From: Bacteroidota bacterium
Lineage (GTDB): Bacteria; Bacteroidota; Bacteroidia; AKYH767-A; OLB10
Direction: 5' to 3'
NCBI GenBank assembly: GCA_016714535.1
Contig: JADKDR010000004.1
Coordinates: 1 to 64,000 of the forward strand
Length of the DNA: 64,000 bases
The translations under genes and the position numbers were made by a program. Below are positions 26,110 to 35,996 of the stretch, piece by piece. The notes under the pieces are model-generated. The model was not told where the DNA came from, did not search any database, and saw only the letters and a program-made list of their open reading frames with translations. Each line of letters starts with the position of its first letter. Positions within the stretch are counted from its first letter, which is position 1.

Positions 26110-28851
26110 ATGAAAACCATATACATTGCTTTCGTGCTGTTTTTCTGTTTCGCATTTGGTGTGCAATCACAGACGCTCACCATTCGTGGAACGGTATCAG
26201 ATACCGCATCAGGCAAGCCACTGAAGAATGCCGTAGTACTTGCATCGCGCCTTGCCGACTCGGTACTCGTGGCTTATGGGCGCACCAACGAATATGGTCT
26301 TTTTTCCATTTCCAATTTGCCGGTTGATACCTACCAGGTGATTATTGAACATACTTTGTTTGGCGATCAACTATTTTTTGTGTTAGGCAATTTGAAGCAA
26401 CTTGAAATTGATTTTGGAAAAATTGCCATGCCACCAAAAACACTATCTCTCAAGGAAATTACTGTATTTGGCAACAGCGAAGCTATTTTTTATAAAGGCG
26501 ATACCTTGGTTTACACGGCTGACTCATTTAAAGTAAAAGCCAATGCCAATGTGGAAGACTTACTAAAAAAATTACCCGGCATACGTGTTGAGAAGGATGG
26601 AAAAATATATTCACAAGGCAAAGCCGTTGATCAGGTGTTAGTTGATGGTGATGAATTTTTTGGCAGCGATCCTACCATTGCTACACGCAACCTCAATGCC
26701 AGTGGCATTGAGAATGTGCAGGTATATGAAAAGAAAGCAGAATCGGTAGATGCCCCCAACGAAACCTTACAGGTAATGAATCTTACGTTAAAAGAGGAAG
26801 CCAAGAAAGGTCATTTTGGTAAGGCAATTGCAGGTAGTAACGGCAGCAATTTTCACGAAGGCCAGGCTTTGATTAATAAATTTAATTCGAACACCAAGAT
26901 TTCAGGATTTTTAATTGGTAGCAATACCCCATCAAACAATGTAGATTGGGAAGATGCCTATAAATATGGAATTGAAGATGCTATGGGCGAAATGACCATG
27001 ATGGATGATGGCGATGGCTACATGTACTCGCGCACTATGGATAATGATGGCCTGCCGCGTGTATTGAAAGGAGGCGCCTATTACTCAGATAAAATAAACA
27101 CGAAAGCAAAAATTAATCTGAGCTACTCTTATAGCCAAAACTCAGTAGAAAAAAGAACCGAAACCAGCACACAAAATTTTTTAGAAGACTCCACTTTTTT
27201 TTCTGAAAATGCTTCGCAGCAAAAACAAAGTGGCGAAAGCAATGCGTTCAATTTTGGGATGACCTATAAGATTGACACCTTAACTGAATTTGAAATAAAA
27301 AACAAGATAAGGATTAGCAACTATGAAAATACCTCGAGCGATGAAACTGACTTTAATACTGGCGTACAAAAATTTTTGCGCAGTAACGATATTTTTTCCA
27401 AAACCAACGGTGAAAACTTTGCGTCAAACCACCTGTGTAAATTTTCCAGAAATTTTAAAAAGAAGTTCAGGTCATTAAATTTTAATTACAACTTCAACAC
27501 GACTAATGGCTTTAGCGATGGGCAATTACTATCATCCAATATAGCCACCGTTACAACCGGCAATGAAGATGCTGATCAGGAAAAAATCAGAAATTCAAAA
27601 AATACCTTTCAGGGTGCCCAACTGAGCTATACAGAGCCCCTCACCCCTAAATTCAAAAGTGAGATTGGCTACGAATGGAGTCGCGATAAAAGCAATCAGA
27701 ATCGCGAGACGTATGATTATAATGTTTTAGAAAATAGCTATAACCTGTTTAACGGATTGCTAAGCAATAATTTTGAAAACCTACGGTTTAGTAACCGACT
27801 TTTCACCAGATTCATTTACGAAACTAAAAAAATAAGAGCATCCGCAGGCGCTCGGGGTCAACATGTGAATGCAAAAAATGTTAACCTGATAGATGGCTCG
27901 GTGCTCAGGCAAGAAGTAAACCAGATACTACCAAGTGCCGCTGTGCGAATACGCACTCAGGACAATGCCAATTTCTCTTTTCGTTATAGCACAAGTTCCC
28001 GATTGCCCGATATAAATCAAATACAGCCGGTAAATGATAATAGCAATCCAAATAATATTCGGATTGGCAATCCCGAATTGTTACCCACCTTTAAACACAA
28101 AGCAGATATCACTTATAACTTTTGGAAAGCCATATCTGGAAATAATCTATGGTCGAGTATCAATATTACAAACACCGCCAATGATTTTACCAATGAAATA
28201 ACCTACGATAGTCAGGGAAGAACATATACACGCACCGTTAATGTAAATGGCAATTACTCGGCAGATGCAAACGTATATTACACCAAATCTTTTTTGTCGA
28301 AAAAACTGAGTATCGCCCCAGATATATCGGCCAATTATAGCCGGTTTAAGAATTTTATTGGCGGGCGCGAAAACATTACCCTTGACCGCGGCATAAGCAG
28401 CGGTGTAGAGATGAGTGCCGAACTCGAAAACTTTGAAGCCTCGGTGAGTTATAATTATAGTTATAGCAAACCATCTTCTTCGCTCAACAATGCCAGCAAC
28501 AGGCCCTTCGGTACCGACCGCATTTCGGGAAGCTTTAGTTTAGAAATACCCAAGCTATTGACTATTGAAGCAGAAGCTGAGTATGTAAAAAATAATCAGC
28601 GGGCGCAAGGTTTTAATACGGAATTCACCTTGCTCAATGCCCGTATTCTTTTTCCAGTAATGAAGGATAAAAAAATGCAGCTAAGTGTTGAAGGCTATGA
28701 CTTGCTTAATCAAAACATCAATATCTCACGCGACATTACAAACAATACCATTACCGATACCAAAACCAATGTGATTAACCGGTTTTACATGATAAAACTG
28801 ATGTATAAGTTTAATAGTAAGAATGCAAATGAAGACGATGAGGGTTGGTAA
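26110..28851 (+). CDS. Outer-membrane beta-barrel protein with carboxypeptidase-like domain
   Basis: 913 residues from ATG 26110 (MKTIYIAFVLFFCFAFGVQSQ, signal peptide). Residues ~22-105 are a carboxypeptidase regulatory-like domain (IRGTVSDTASGKPLKNAVVL). A plug-like region follows (LLKKLPGIRVEKDGKIYSQG, VDGDEFFGSDPTIATRNL), then a long barrel rich in alternating aromatic strands, ending KLMYKFNSK. This is the TonB-receptor-like OMP_b-brl_3 group. A GLPGLI protein follows, the usual partner in Bacteroidota. The transported substrate is unknown; it is not a SusC with an adjacent SusD. Confidence 0.85.
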   Translation: MKTIYIAFVLFFCFAFGVQSQTLTIRGTVSDTASGKPLKNAVVLASRLADSVLVAYGRTNEYGLFSISNLPVDTYQVIIEHTLFGDQLFFVLGNLKQLEIDFGKIAMPPKTLSLKEITVFGNSEAIFYKGDTLVYTADSFKVKANANVEDLLKKLPGIRVEKDGKIYSQGKAVDQVLVDGDEFFGSDPTIATRNLNASGIENVQVYEKKAESVDAPNETLQVMNLTLKEEAKKGHFGKAIAGSNGSNFHEGQALINKFNSNTKISGFLIGSNTPSNNVDWEDAYKYGIEDAMGEMTMMDDGDGYMYSRTMDNDGLPRVLKGGAYYSDKINTKAKINLSYSYSQNSVEKRTETSTQNFLEDSTFFSENASQQKQSGESNAFNFGMTYKIDTLTEFEIKNKIRISNYENTSSDETDFNTGVQKFLRSNDIFSKTNGENFASNHLCKFSRNFKKKFRSLNFNYNFNTTNGFSDGQLLSSNIATVTTGNEDADQEKIRNSKNTFQGAQLSYTEPLTPKFKSEIGYEWSRDKSNQNRETYDYNVLENSYNLFNGLLSNNFENLRFSNRLFTRFIYETKKIRASAGARGQHVNAKNVNLIDGSVLRQEVNQILPSAAVRIRTQDNANFSFRYSTSSRLPDINQIQPVNDNSNPNNIRIGNPELLPTFKHKADITYNFWKAISGNNLWSSINITNTANDFTNEITYDSQGRTYTRTVNVNGNYSADANVYYTKSFLSKKLSIAPDISANYSRFKNFIGGRENITLDRGISSGVEMSAELENFEASVSYNYSYSKPSSSLNNASNRPFGTDRISGSFSLEIPKLLTIEAEAEYVKNNQRAQGFNTEFTLLNARILFPVMKDKKMQLSVEGYDLLNQNINISRDITNNTITDTKTNVINRFYMIKLMYKFNSKNANEDDEGW

Positions 28852-28966
28852 AATGTCCAAAAATATTAAACTAGTAGAAAATAAAATGCCTGAAATAATA
28901 AAACCCTTTTGATTCCTGATGCAGATGATTTGCACGCAAATACTTCTTCAATATTAACCAAATAGG

Positions 28967-29692
28967 ATGCATAAATTAAAAACATATATAGTTATAGTTG
29001 TACTGATAGCTTTGTGCCAGGAGTCGCATGCACAAATACGGCATGGCAAAATTGTGTATGAACGAAAAACTAATCTATACAAAAAACTAAAAAGCGATGA
29101 TGCCAAAGACTGGCTAAAAGAAAGTGACAAAATTAAAATCGATGTTTTTGAACTTTATTTTAATGACAGTATCACCTTGTTTAAACAACAGGAAAGCGAC
29201 CTTCGTGAGTATTACGCCTGGGCTACCATCAAGAATATGGTTTACCAAAACAATAATACCGGGGAGCGGCTTACGATAAAAAAAATCTGGAACGAAGAGT
29301 TTGTTTTGAAGGATTCGCTCGTAAGGCGTGACTGGAAAATAACAGATAGCAAACGAAACATATGCGGCTACAATTGCCGAAAGGCTATTTGGCAGGCTAA
29401 TGACAGCACCCGCATTTATGCCTGGTATTGCACTGAAATAGAATTGAGCATTGGCCCAGAAAATTTTATTGGACTACCGGGAGCCATACTTGGTCTTGCC
29501 ACTGAGGATGGTGGTGTTATCTATTTTGCAAAAAGTGTAGATCAGACAAACCCTTCTCCTGAAAACTTGCAGTTAAAAAAGACCAAAGCAAAAGTTTATA
29601 AAACCAATGAACTAAAGGCTAAGCTGGAAAAGGAATTTGGTAAAGACCGTTGGGGTAAAGAAATGATAGAAAACAATTTCGGACTTTGGTAA
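28967..29692 (+). CDS. GLPGLI family exported protein
   Basis: 241 residues with a signal peptide ending near SHAQ. GKIVYERKTNLYKKL opens the mature part, and FIGLPGAILGLATEDG contains the family signature (GLPGLI, here GLPGAI). A CGYNCRKA motif lies just before. The family has no known function. Genes of this family commonly follow the type of barrel gene seen upstream, so the two probably act together in the envelope. Confidence 0.88.
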   Translation: MHKLKTYIVIVVLIALCQESHAQIRHGKIVYERKTNLYKKLKSDDAKDWLKESDKIKIDVFELYFNDSITLFKQQESDLREYYAWATIKNMVYQNNNTGERLTIKKIWNEEFVLKDSLVRRDWKITDSKRNICGYNCRKAIWQANDSTRIYAWYCTEIELSIGPENFIGLPGAILGLATEDGGVIYFAKSVDQTNPSPENLQLKKTKAKVYKTNELKAKLEKEFGKDRWGKEMIENNFGLW

Positions 29693-29694
29693 TG

Positions 29695-30435
29695 TTATTG
29701 GCTTTGCTCTTGGTGGAGTTGGTGCATTCGCGCTATCACTTCTTCTATTGTCACTGACAACTCAAGGTGATAGTCGCCTACTTTTGTGCGGCAAAGCGAA
29801 CTTAGGTAAGCCCCTGACTGCAGTGCTTTTCCAAAATCATTTGCCAGTGAGCGTATATACGTCCCTTTGCTGCATACTACCCTAAATGAAACAACAGGCA
29901 TGGTAATGTTGGTAATTTCAAATGCATAGATGGTCACTTCTTTTTCGGCAATGGCAACCTCCTGCCCTGCACGTGCCAGGTGATACGCACGCTTACCATC
30001 TACTTTTACTGCCGAAAAAACCGGGGGTGCCTGCATAATTTTTCCAACAAAATTTTTTGAAACTGCATGTATCAGCTCGGCAGATATAAGATCGGTTTGA
30101 AAAAAAGTATCGGGCTCCTTTTCAAGGTCATAGCAGGGAGTGGTAGCACCAATAAAAAAGGTGCCTGTATATTCTTTTAACTGTGCCTGTATACTTTCTA
30201 TCTGCTTGGTGCAGCTGCCAGTGCACAATACTAAAACGCCTGTTGCCAATGGATCCAGTGTACCTGCGTGCCCTATTTTTAGTTTTCTTATTTGTCCTTC
30301 GGCATTGCGAAGCTTGAGTTTGTTGGCAGTAAGTTTAATGCAATTTACCGCATCAAAGGAGGTCCATCGTAACGGTTTATTTATGTTTAGTGTACTGCCG
30401 TTAAATAACTGCTCGAGCGTAAAGTGTGGTGACAT
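29695..30435 (-). CDS. truB: tRNA pseudouridine(55) synthase TruB
   Basis: 246 residues. The catalytic motif GHAGTLDPLATGVLVLCTG carries the nucleophilic aspartate; KEYTGTFFIGATTPCYDLE and GTYIRSLANDFG are also standard. It converts U55 of tRNA to pseudouridine. It is the last gene of the minus-strand series ftsX-DUF3098-uppP-truB, an order widely conserved in Bacteroidota. The C-terminal PUA domain is absent, as in many TruB proteins of this phylum. Confidence 0.96.
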   Translation of the reverse strand: MSPHFTLEQLFNGSTLNINKPLRWTSFDAVNCIKLTANKLKLRNAEGQIRKLKIGHAGTLDPLATGVLVLCTGSCTKQIESIQAQLKEYTGTFFIGATTPCYDLEKEPDTFFQTDLISAELIHAVSKNFVGKIMQAPPVFSAVKVDGKRAYHLARAGQEVAIAEKEVTIYAFEITNITMPVVSFRVVCSKGTYIRSLANDFGKALQSGAYLSSLCRTKVGDYHLELSVTIEEVIARMHQLHQEQSQ

Positions 30436-30447
30436 TGCTGCAATAAG

Positions 30448-31242
30448 TTATCCGGCCATATGTAAATCATAGCGAAACACATATATCAATATCAGTAATG
30501 AAGCGCCTACTATAATGCGATAATAACCAAAATGTTTAAAGCCCTTACGCTTGAGAAAACTGATAAATCCCTTAATGGCTATAAGAGCAACTATAAACGC
30601 AACAGCATTGCCCACCAATAACAAATTTATCTGGTCAGAGGAAATGACTATTCCCTTTTCGTAATAATCATACAATTCTTTTATCGTTGCTGCGAACATG
30701 GTAGGTACGGCAAGAAAAAAAGAAAATTCGGCAGCCTGTGCGCGCGTCAACCCCATAGTCATGCCGCCTATAATAGTGGCTGCCGACCGCGATACTCCGG
30801 GAATCATACTTATACATTGAAAAACACCAATTACAAATGCGTCTTTATAATTGATAATTTTTTCGCGAATGTTATCCTGAAATATTTTATCTATAAAAAG
30901 CAAAATAATACCGCCCAGAAGCAAGGCTATGGCAACCACAGTTACATTTTCGAGCAAGGCATCGATGTGTTTTTTTAACAGCAAGCCAACAATTACCGCT
31001 GGTATAAATCCTGCTATCAGCTTAAAATAAAAATCGAACGATTTAAAAAAACGCTTCCAATACAAAACCACTACACTAAGAATGGCTCCAAACTGAATGC
31101 ATACTGTAAACAGCTTGGCAAATTCCTTATCTTCAATCTTTAGGAATGCTTCGGCAATAATCATATGCCCGGTGCTGGAAATAGGTAAAAACTCAGTCAG
31201 CCCTTCTACAATGGCAATGATAATAGCTTGTAAATAAGTCAT
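30448..31242 (-). CDS. uppP: Undecaprenyl-diphosphate phosphatase (BacA/UppP)
   Basis: 264 residues, about eight membrane segments. The two active-site blocks are present: EGLTEFLPISSTGHMII and MIPGVSRSAATIIGGM. It recycles the undecaprenyl carrier for peptidoglycan and surface glycan synthesis at the inner membrane. It sits 12 bases upstream of truB and 17 bases downstream of the DUF3098 gene. Confidence 0.96.
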   Translation of the reverse strand: MTYLQAIIIAIVEGLTEFLPISSTGHMIIAEAFLKIEDKEFAKLFTVCIQFGAILSVVVLYWKRFFKSFDFYFKLIAGFIPAVIVGLLLKKHIDALLENVTVVAIALLLGGIILLFIDKIFQDNIREKIINYKDAFVIGVFQCISMIPGVSRSAATIIGGMTMGLTRAQAAEFSFFLAVPTMFAATIKELYDYYEKGIVISSDQINLLLVGNAVAFIVALIAIKGFISFLKRKGFKHFGYYRIIVGASLLILIYVFRYDLHMAG

Positions 31243-31259
31243 GGATAATGAAGGGGTCC

Positions 31260-31547
31260 TTACTCTTTGGATTTATAAATAATAGCTGCAACCTCAATAC
31301 CAAAGCCAAGAATAACTACTATGGGAGCAATGGTAATCCTACGCGTACTAAAAATTTCGGGACTAAAAGCGGTAGGGTCATCGGGGTTGCCACCTGCCAT
31401 TAATATAAATCCTAAAATTATTACGGCTATGCCAATAAGCATAAGCATATAATTTTCGCGTCCAAAAGCAAAATCAACTTTGCCGGTATCGTTAGGTTTG
31501 GAGGGGCTTTTTGGGGCTTCTTGTTTTTTATTAGGTACTAATGCCAT
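31260..31547 (-). CDS. DUF3098 small membrane protein
   Basis: 95 residues, two membrane segments (NYMLMLIGIAVIILGFILM and a C-terminal one) joined by a loop containing GNPDDPTAFSPEIFSTRR. It is a Bacteroidota-specific family of unknown role that sits between ftsX and uppP, which suggests a link to division or the cell wall. The N-terminus is a lysine/proline-rich cytoplasmic tail. Confidence 0.88.
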   Translation of the reverse strand: MALVPNKKQEAPKSPSKPNDTGKVDFAFGRENYMLMLIGIAVIILGFILMAGGNPDDPTAFSPEIFSTRRITIAPIVVILGFGIEVAAIIYKSKE

Positions 31548-31594
31548 AATTTTTTTTTCAAAAAAGAATTAAATTGTCAGAGTAAACAAGGGGC

Positions 31595-32470
31595 TTAAAA
31601 CATGGCATCTGCCGGTTTATTTAACCATTTGTTTACCGCAAAGAAAGTACAAATTAGTGAAATGCCAATACTTATAGCAGTTAATATTCCGGTAATGGTC
31701 AGCCACATTTGAACATCGGTGACTACAATAATATCGGCTGAATATCTTCTTACAACAGTTACAAACAGAATAAGCAAAGCCGAAGCAATTACAGCAGCAA
31801 CCAACCCATTGATAACAGACTTTATTAAAAATGGTTTTTGAATAAACGTGCGTGTAGCACCAACCAGTTGCATGCTACGAATAAGCATACGCTTGGCATA
31901 CAAGGTGAGTCGGATGGTATTGTTTATTAAAATAATAGCCACAAAACCAAGGAGCGAGCTGAGAATGATTACGATAAGAGAAATTTTTTCGAGGCTTTGA
32001 TTGATGCGCTCTACAAGTGATTGCTGAGCCACTACTTCTTTCACTTGTTTTTTTAATCGCATTACATTTTTAAAATGGTCAATCACCGTATTGTCTACAT
32101 AATCGGCATTAAAAAATATCTCAATACTCGGGTTAAGGGGATTGTAGCCCAGGGTGGATATAAAATCATCGCCTAACTCCTCTTGCATAATTTGCGCAGC
32201 CTCTTCTTTACTAATATACTTTACTTGTTTTACAGCTTCATTTTGCTGCAATTCTTTTAACAAGGTATTGATATCGGCAGCAACCACATCGGGCTGTAAA
32301 AAAAGCGTTATCAAATGATTTTCTTTTACATAGTTTTTTGCCCGGTAGGCCTGCAATAATAATATGCCTAGCATGCCCAACAAAAAAAGCACAAGTGTAG
32401 TGCTTACAATGCTCGAAATGTACGAGGAACGAATTGTCCGTGTCAATATTGAATCTTTTGGCTCTGTCAT
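31595..32470 (-). CDS. ftsX: Cell-division ABC transporter permease FtsX
   Basis: 291 residues: a first membrane helix at about 20-45, an extracytoplasmic domain containing LLKELQQNEAVKQVKYISKEEA and FISTLGYNPLNPSIEI, then three C-terminal helices with NTIRLTLYAKRMLIRSMQLVGAT, the FtsX signature. With FtsE (outside the window) it activates cell-wall hydrolases at the septum. It starts the downstream DUF3098-uppP-truB series. Confidence 0.94.
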   Translation of the reverse strand: MTEPKDSILTRTIRSSYISSIVSTTLVLFLLGMLGILLLQAYRAKNYVKENHLITLFLQPDVVAADINTLLKELQQNEAVKQVKYISKEEAAQIMQEELGDDFISTLGYNPLNPSIEIFFNADYVDNTVIDHFKNVMRLKKQVKEVVAQQSLVERINQSLEKISLIVIILSSLLGFVAIILINNTIRLTLYAKRMLIRSMQLVGATRTFIQKPFLIKSVINGLVAAVIASALLILFVTVVRRYSADIIVVTDVQMWLTITGILTAISIGISLICTFFAVNKWLNKPADAMF

Positions 32471-32624
32471 TTAGTTTGGGGTTACAAATCCGGACAAACA
32501 TATTTTTTTCTGATAAAACTATTTTGCTTAATAACTGCTATTTTAAAAAAGTAGTTAACAGCCAAAAGAGGATAATGGCCTGATTTTTATACTACCAATT
32601 TGAATCAACAAAATACTTGTCTCC

Positions 32625-33311
32625 ATGAAAACTGCAATTTTATCCACTTTAAAAAACAATAGTACATTTGATGCCCATTCCAAAAAAAAAGATAATTACA
32701 TTTTTGATATGAAATCAGGTTTTGAACCGGAGAGTAACCTTAGTTATTCAGCACATATAAGTGCAGTAATAGATGCCGGATGCGAAATAGGCGAAGGCAC
32801 ACGCATATGGCATTTTAGTCATATTATGCCTAACTGTAAAATTGGCCGCAACTGTAATATCGGGCAAAACGTAGTAATATCACCCGATGTGGTGCTAGGT
32901 AATAATGTAAAAGTTCAGAATAATGTGAGCCTGTATACCGGAGTACTTTGCGAGGACGATGTTTTTCTTGGACCCAGTATGGTTTTTACCAATGTAATTA
33001 ATCCGCGTAGTGCTGTTGCTCGCAAGAATGAGTATAAGCAAACGCTGGTAAAAAGAGGGGCAAGCATTGGCGCAAACGCAACTATTGTTTGCGGCAACAC
33101 CATAGGAGCATTTGCATTTATAGGAGCCGGTGCTGTAGTCACTAAAGATGTACCTGACTATGCGTTGCTCATGGGCAACCCTGCGCGTCAAACCGGATGG
33201 ATGAGCGAGTACGGACACAAATTGAGTTTTGATGCCACCGGCCACGCCACCTGCCCCGAAAGCAAAGAGCGCTATAAATTAGAAAATGGCAGGGTGCAAA
33301 AAATTCAATAA
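32625..33311 (+). CDS. Left-handed beta-helix N-acetyltransferase (WbpD/WlbB-like)
   Basis: 228 residues. Hexapeptide repeats run from about residue 45 (IDAGCEIGEGTRIWHFSHI, then CKIGRNCNIGQNV) to about 195, with a VVTKDVPDYALLMGNPAR end loop. This group acetylates the 3-amino of UDP-GlcNAc3N-uronic acid sugars. ATG 32625 gives a 28-residue non-conserved lead; ATG 32709 (MKSGFEPESNL) is an alternative start. The next gene, 9 bases on, is the WlbA/WbpB-like dehydrogenase, so the pair belongs to a di-N-acetylated uronic acid pathway for surface polysaccharide. The aminotransferase step is not in the window. Confidence 0.85.
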   Translation: MKTAILSTLKNNSTFDAHSKKKDNYIFDMKSGFEPESNLSYSAHISAVIDAGCEIGEGTRIWHFSHIMPNCKIGRNCNIGQNVVISPDVVLGNNVKVQNNVSLYTGVLCEDDVFLGPSMVFTNVINPRSAVARKNEYKQTLVKRGASIGANATIVCGNTIGAFAFIGAGAVVTKDVPDYALLMGNPARQTGWMSEYGHKLSFDATGHATCPESKERYKLENGRVQKIQ

Positions 33312-33320
33312 GCAGCGAAC

Positions 33321-34334
33321 ATGGTTAAAAAAATAAAATTTGCCGTTGTAGGATGTGGCCATATTGGAAAACGCCATATTGAAATGATACATCGACATCC
33401 TGATTGTGAAGTGGTGGCTATGTGCGATATAAAGCCGCTAGAGCAGTTAACATTACCCTACGATTTGCCTTTTTATAATTCGTTTGAAAAACTTCTAGCT
33501 GCACACCCTGAAGTAGAAGTAGTAAATATTTGTGCACCTAATGGACTACATGCAGCTTTTGCATTAGAAGCGTTGCAGGCGCGTAAGCATGTGGTTATAG
33601 AGAAGCCAATGGCGCTTACTAAAGCTGATTGCGAAAAAATTATTTTTAAATCATTACAGGTTTCTCGCCATGTATTTTGTGTAATGCAAAATCGGTATTC
33701 ACCACCAAGCGAATGGCTAAAGCATATCGTTGACAATAATATTATTGGCGACATCTTCCTGGTTCAGCTTATCTGCTATTGGAATCGTGATGAGCGCTAT
33801 TACAAAGCGGGTACCTGGCATGGCACCAAAAATTTAGATGGTGGAACTTTGTTTACTCAATTCTCTCATTGGGTCGATTTACTATATTGGATATTTGGCG
33901 ATATCGACCATATCAAAGCATCATTTGCAGATTTTAACCACTCTCAATTAACTGAGTTTGAAGACACGGGCATTGTACAATTTCAATTTGTAAATGGTGG
34001 GATGGGCAGTATTAATTTTTCCACTTCAGTGTGGGACAAAAACCTCGAAAGCAGCCTGACGGTAGTAGGAAGTAAAGGAAGCGTAAAAGTTGGCGGACAG
34101 TATATGAATCAAGTTGACTATTGCCATATTAAAGATTACAACTTGCCAACGCTTGCCGAAACAAACCCGGCCAATGATTATGGTGCTTACAAAGGATCGG
34201 CCAACAACCATGGTTTTGTTATACAAAACGTGGTTGATACCATACAAGACAAAACAAGCGCCACTACCAATGCCCTAGAAGGATTGAAAGTGGTTGATAT
34301 TATTGAGCGTATTTATAACAGTGCCAACAAGTAA
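33321..34334 (+). CDS. Gfo/Idh/MocA dehydrogenase (WlbA/WbpB-like)
   Basis: 337 residues. The N-terminal Rossmann domain has VVGCGHIGKRHIEMI, and HVVIEKPMALTKADCE provides the EKP catalytic lysine. The C-terminal domain includes DGGTLFTQFSHWVDLLYWIFGD, with the conserved histidine. WlbA oxidises C3 of UDP-GlcNAcA before transamination and acetylation by its partner, and the preceding gene is that acetyltransferase. The two-gene context makes a nucleotide-sugar role likely, although the wider family is broad. Confidence 0.87.
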   Translation: MVKKIKFAVVGCGHIGKRHIEMIHRHPDCEVVAMCDIKPLEQLTLPYDLPFYNSFEKLLAAHPEVEVVNICAPNGLHAAFALEALQARKHVVIEKPMALTKADCEKIIFKSLQVSRHVFCVMQNRYSPPSEWLKHIVDNNIIGDIFLVQLICYWNRDERYYKAGTWHGTKNLDGGTLFTQFSHWVDLLYWIFGDIDHIKASFADFNHSQLTEFEDTGIVQFQFVNGGMGSINFSTSVWDKNLESSLTVVGSKGSVKVGGQYMNQVDYCHIKDYNLPTLAETNPANDYGAYKGSANNHGFVIQNVVDTIQDKTSATTNALEGLKVVDIIERIYNSANK

Positions 34335-34356
34335 TTGCCTTGGGCAATTGCTGCGT
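34333..34356 (+). terminator. Weak rho-independent terminator
   Basis: AATTGCC (34333-34339) and GGCAATT (34343-34349) form a 7-bp stem with a 3-nt loop; T6 follows after GCTGCG. The rest of 34357-34636 holds no recognisable feature. Confidence 0.4.
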
Positions 34357-34636
34357 TTTTTGATTCTTGGTTTAAGTATAAATTCTTAGTTAAAGTTGCA
34401 TTTCATTTTTCAGTGAAAAGTATTGTCGGTGGCTTATTTTTGTAAACCCATATGAATGGTTTGGCAGAAGTGGAAGTGCCATGCGCCCCATAATTATTTC
34501 GAAAAAAGTATAGAGTATTATTTTCAGAGAAACCCTTCATGGTGCTTTTTTTAAGTCGGTATCTTTGAAGTAATTGGTTTTTTCTTAACCCGTATTGTCT
34601 TTTAATGCCTATTTGCTGTCTTTTTTGGAATACGAT

Positions 34637-35200
34637 TTACTTATCAAATATTTTCTTTTTTGTTATAGTTTCAAGCTCTTGATAACTTACTCCATATATT
34701 TTTAAATTATTGTAAGCGAGTGCTAGGTTCCGCTTCAGGGTTTCCTCTGCCATAAGGATAGATTTAGTTAAATTATTAAAATCCAATTCAGACCAAGTAT
34801 AACCTTCAGATGAAAGGCGCAGCAGATCAGCGTCCGTATAATTGATTGGCAATTGAATAGTTCTTAATATCTGATCGTTTTCGAAAAATGTTGTTTTCGC
34901 GGGAATTGTTATTTTGCCTATAGTTACCTTGCTATCGTTAATTATTACTTCAATATCCGGACCTTTCTCTGCTTTCACTATTTCAATAAAGTGCAAAGCA
35001 TAAACTGCTGCCTTTGTTGTTCCAATTGTTTTACTTTCCAAAGTAAATATTGCACCCGGCACAGCAAATTGTACCAAACCATCTGTGACAGTAATATCAC
35101 AAATTATCTTTTGAGCAGCGACTTTATTACAACGAATAGCTGCTTTTATTAATTTAAGGGTTTGCAGAAGTTTTTTTTGATTTGATTTAAAACTTACCAT
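34637..35200 (-). CDS. Unrecognised protein, possibly clamp-like
   Basis: 187 residues from ATG 35198-35200; a GTG one codon earlier is the alternative. I do not recognise the family. The first ~130 residues alternate beta strands with two helices (SFKSNQKKLLQTLKLIKAAI, ICDITVTDGLVQFAVPGAIF, ALHFIEIVKAEKGPDIEVII, KVTIGKITIPAKTTFFE). This recalls one domain of a DNA sliding clamp (helix, then LVQFAVPG- and VTIG-type strands), but that is speculation. A helical tail with charged ends follows. It starts 9 bases after another small unknown gene and near a dead DUF1016 gene. Confidence 0.5.
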   Translation of the reverse strand: MVSFKSNQKKLLQTLKLIKAAIRCNKVAAQKIICDITVTDGLVQFAVPGAIFTLESKTIGTTKAAVYALHFIEIVKAEKGPDIEVIINDSKVTIGKITIPAKTTFFENDQILRTIQLPINYTDADLLRLSSEGYTWSELDFNNLTKSILMAEETLKRNLALAYNNLKIYGVSYQELETITKKKIFDK

Positions 35201-35209
35201 CACACGTTA

Positions 35210-35477
35210 TTATTTTATTGATTCATTGTTACTAGATTCTTTTGGGATAAATAGATTGCGATTATCTTTTATTTCAATGGCTTTTTTCAATTCAACAATA
35301 GTATTCAATTTTCCTTCTTCAAGAATGCTTTTTTTTCAATTCTGTAAGCAATTCCTCATTGCTGAAATCATCCCAAGTTAAGTCATATGCCGTGCAGCGC
35401 AGAATCATTTTGCTTACTAACATTTTTATAGCCGGAAAACCAATACCTCCTATTATTACTTTAATATAATCATCCAT
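35210..35477 (-). CDS. Small unrecognised protein (homopolymer frameshift)
   Basis: From ATG 35475-35477 the frame reads MDDYIKVIIGGIGFPAIKML, then CTAYDLTWDDFSNEELLTELKK, and stops early. Removing one base from a run of eight T (near 35327-35334) lets it continue SILEEGKLNTIVELKKAIEIK to TAA at 35210-35212, giving about 88 residues. The frame continuity and the 9-base gap to the next gene suggest a true gene with a base-calling error. The family is not known. Upstream, KDKVKKQQT is in frame but lacks a start. Confidence 0.5.
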
Positions 35478-35533
35478 TGTTTGCTGTTTTTTGACTTTAT
35501 CCTTAATGCCTTGAATCTCTTCTTATGTTTTTT

Positions 35534-35996
35534 TTAAAACGCAGTTCTTTCATACAACATGCTATCAATGCGTTCACGCAATTGCCTTACACTCCATCGT
35601 TCGTTGCTGCAAATCTGCATGTAGAATTCGCGTTGCAAATCGTCTTTAATATAAATTTGTGCGACCAACTTAATTCTCCCGACAGTGCAGAGATAATCCG
35701 TTTGGAGGGAATAGTCTCTACAGTGTAGAGACAATTCGAAATCTGTTGTTTGGTCCAGCCTTTGCCAAAATCTTCGGTTAGTTTTTGAGATAAATTTTCA
35801 ATGACTTGTTCGCCTTAACCTGCTCTTTTATTTTGAAGAATTTCGGATTTAATCATGTTGCCAATGTTTCAGTAAAACATGGTAAGCTGCTGGTTAACAG
35901 TAACGGCAATGGCAACTTTGCTTTCGTATACCAATTGACAAATGGCATCTCGTACAACGCAGCAGTACTTAATTTATTTGATTTATTTTTACCCAT
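35534..35996 (-). pseudogene. DUF1016 (YhcG-like PDDEXK nuclease) remnant
   Basis: Translated in shifting frames from ATG 35994-35996 it gives LVYESKVAIAVTVNQQLTMFY, a TGA where relatives have Trp (YW-IG), NMIKSEILQNKRA, then a TAA, then GEQVIENLSQKLTEDFGKGW, then REFYMQICSNERWSVRQLRERIDSMLYERTA. These are successive parts of the DUF1016 N-terminal domain. At least two in-frame stops and two frameshifts, plus loss of the nuclease C-terminus, make this a true pseudogene, not a reading error. DUF1016 genes often travel with restriction systems. Confidence 0.75.
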
